From contig JACZJT010000008.1 of the NCBI GenBank assembly GCA_014860445.1, positions 62,001 through 126,000 of the forward strand: DNA of 64,000 nucleotides. Reading direction: 5' to 3'. This document shows positions 63,109 through 64,000 of this stretch, piece by piece. This DNA is from Burkholderiales bacterium. Lineage in GTDB: Bacteria; Pseudomonadota; Gammaproteobacteria; Burkholderiales; SG8-39. The notes below the pieces were generated by a model, which searched no databases, was not told the origin of the DNA, and was given only the letters and a program-made list of their open reading frames with translations. Both the position numbers and the translations under genes were made by a program. Position 1 is the stretch's first letter. Every line of letters begins with the position of its first letter.

Positions 63109-63567
63109 ATGTTCAAGAAGCAATCGGGTTTCACCTTAATTGAATTGATCGTGGTGATCGTAATTCTCGGGATTCTGGCCGCGACGGCCCTGCCCAAGTT
63201 CATGGGTATTCAAAGCGGCGCCAGACTGTCCACGCTGCAAGGCGCGCGCGGGGCGGTGGCGTCCGCAATGAACATCGCGTATGCGACGCAGGCGTCGCTG
63301 GGGCTGGCCTCCAACGTGGGTATCACGCTGGACGGGGTCTCGATTGCCATGGTCAACGGCTATCCCTCTTCCGCCTCGCCGGCAGGGTCGAGCATCTACG
63401 CCGCGGCAGGCCTGTCTGCTGAATACACGGTAGTCAGCCCGAGCGCGACCTCGCTCACAATCGCTGTGGTTAACGCGCCTACGCCGAATGGATGCGCATT
63501 TTCCTATGTTGCGGCGACCGCGACGACTCCGCCAGTCGTAGGTACGATTGTGCAATCTGGTTGCTGA
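63109..63567 (+). CDS. mshA: MshA-type major pilin, first copy
   Basis: 152 residues from ATG 63109, with AAAAGGAG 7 bases upstream. Prepilin signal MFKKQSGFTLIELIVVIVILGILAATALPKFM is the MshA type, cleaved after Gly to leave Phe1 and Glu5. The C-terminal part has two cysteines (NGCAFSYVAA...QSGC) likely forming the disulfide-bound loop. It is the structural subunit of a MSHA-like pilus. A near-copy starts 68 bases after its stop. Its 218-base upstream region is separate from mshG-prepilin, so it may have its own promoter. Confidence 0.93.
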   Translation: MFKKQSGFTLIELIVVIVILGILAATALPKFMGIQSGARLSTLQGARGAVASAMNIAYATQASLGLASNVGITLDGVSIAMVNGYPSSASPAGSSIYAAAGLSAEYTVVSPSATSLTIAVVNAPTPNGCAFSYVAATATTPPVVGTIVQSGC

Positions 63568-63580
63568 CGGAACAACGAGC

Positions 63581-63612
63581 GCGCGGGCACCGCGAAAGTA
63601 GGGTACCCGCGC
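63581..63612 (+). terminator. Imperfect intercistronic hairpin between the two pilin genes
   Basis: GCGCGGG-C-ACC (63581-63591) pairs with GGT-A-CCCGCGC (63602-63612), a seven-pair GC-rich base with one internal mismatch, loop of 10. It is followed by GAAAAATTT rather than a T-run, so it is a weak terminator or an mRNA-processing/stabilising hairpin. It would let the upstream pilin be expressed more than the second. Confidence 0.5.
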
Positions 63613-63634
63613 CAGAAAAATTTAGTGTGAGGGT

Positions 63635-64000
63635 ATGACGGTGAAAAAAGCACAGTCTGGTTTTACATTGATCGAATTGATCGTGGTGATCGTGATTCTG
63701 GGAATACTGGCTGCGACGGCCTTGCCCAAGTTCATGGGCATTCAGAGCGGAGCGAGAGCGTCCACCCTTAATGGGGCGCGCGGGGCCGTTAGCTCCGCAA
63801 TGAACATCGCTTATGCCGCGCAGGCTTCCCAGGGGCTGGGATCCAACGTGGGGATTACGCTGGACGGTATTTCGATCGCCATGGTCAATGGCTACCCAGC
63901 GTCCAATACACCGGCGGGCTCGAGCATCTACGCGGCTGCGGGCCTGACTGCGGAATATACAGTCGTCAGCCCGAGCGCGGCGTCGGTCACGATTACCGTG
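63635..64000 (+). CDS. MshA-type pilin, second tandem copy, 3' truncated by window edge
   Basis: Absent from the ORF track because it runs off the right edge. ATG 63635 opens MTVKKAQSGFTLIELIVVIVIL, then GILAATALPKFMGIQSGARASTLNGARGAVSSAMNIAYAAQ. It is nearly identical to the first copy through the window's end (GITLDGISIAMVNGYPASNTPAGSSIYAAAGLTAEYTVVSPS), with changes concentrated in the variable patches (QASQGLGSN, PASNTP, SAASVTI). 122 codons are visible. It is a tandem paralogue, likely of equal function, or a source for recombination. Confidence 0.9.
   Translation, partial: MTVKKAQSGFTLIELIVVIVILGILAATALPKFMGIQSGARASTLNGARGAVSSAMNIAYAAQASQGLGSNVGITLDGISIAMVNGYPASNTPAGSSIYAAAGLTAEYTVVSPSAASVTITV

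Noticed and set aside
1-64000. CRISPR array, tRNA, rRNA, insertion sequence or prophage
   Set aside because: No regular spaced repeats, cloverleaf with CCA-type acceptor, transposase, integrase or phage structural genes were seen.

Overview
The window is a chromosomal stretch of a GC-rich Gram-negative bacterium, most likely a betaproteobacterium. The pointers are lipoproteins and outer-membrane proteins, a coenzyme-B12-dependent ribonucleotide reductase with a C-terminal zinc ribbon, a DUF1841 gene, the cluster aat-bpt / pyrD-rnfB-nth, an RpoH-type htpG promoter and MSHA-type pilus genes. Species cannot be named from the sequence. Most of it is ordinary, densely packed housekeeping and accessory DNA. 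I see no prophage, insertion sequence, CRISPR array, rRNA or tRNA.

Layout. 1-2.3 kb: a thiolase cut by the left edge, overlapping a radical SAM gene. 2.3-6.8 kb: a membrane sensor with periplasmic ligand-binding domain, three PAS domains and an HD-GYP c-di-GMP phosphodiesterase, followed by a FecR-domain/OmpA-domain pair. 6.8-10 kb: asnS, an SDR dehydrogenase, an acetyltransferase and a small FmdB-type zinc-ribbon protein. 10-13.7 kb: a 966-residue outer-membrane protein that appears to hold two consecutive beta-barrels, followed on the same strand by a second FecR-domain protein. 14-18.2 kb: an Ldh-type dehydrogenase and nrdJ, whose upstream region carries two NrdR-like boxes 31 bp apart. 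18.2-19 kb: a long non-coding region with three mutually complementary GC-rich segments, then a small secreted Gly/Ala/Thr protein resembling YjbE. 19-31 kb: mixed metabolic, transport and stress genes, including a bacteriohemerythrin, MetY-type enzyme, GST, MFS carriers, GreB and an M16 protease. 31.5-36.2 kb: a secreted ice-binding-type (DUF3494) protein with a textbook terminator, azlCD, htpG, a REP-like palindrome and a peroxiredoxin. 36.5-44 kb: an orphan GspE/PilB ATPase, an EmrAB-like pump, a stand-alone receiver protein, the ruined remnant of a thiamine-diphosphate enzyme, and a MarR regulator divergent from two small genes with an operator inside the shared promoter. 44-54 kb: MoxR/VWA pair, two c-type cytochromes, DUF1841-nth-rnfB-pyrD, bpt-aat, amt, NUDIX and HAD genes.

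From 54.4 kb to the right edge the genes form one surface-structure block on the plus strand: a Wzc-like tyrosine autokinase for polysaccharide export, an unrecognised single-pass Pro/Ala-rich protein, a PglL/O-antigen-ligase-type membrane protein, then a MSHA-like type IV pilus set (MshE ATPase, MshG platform, a divergent prepilin and two tandem near-identical MshA-type pilins, the last cut by the right edge). The arrangement suggests polysaccharide export, possible pilin glycosylation and pilus assembly are linked.

The least ordinary items are the double-barrel protein with its FecR partner, the glycosylation/pilus block with duplicated pilin, the A-B-C alternative hairpins, the decayed thiamine-diphosphate gene, the MarR operator, and two genes whose predicted transcription starts lie at or beside the start codon. 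No item is certain to be a new biological system; all identifications come from reading motifs by eye without database searches.
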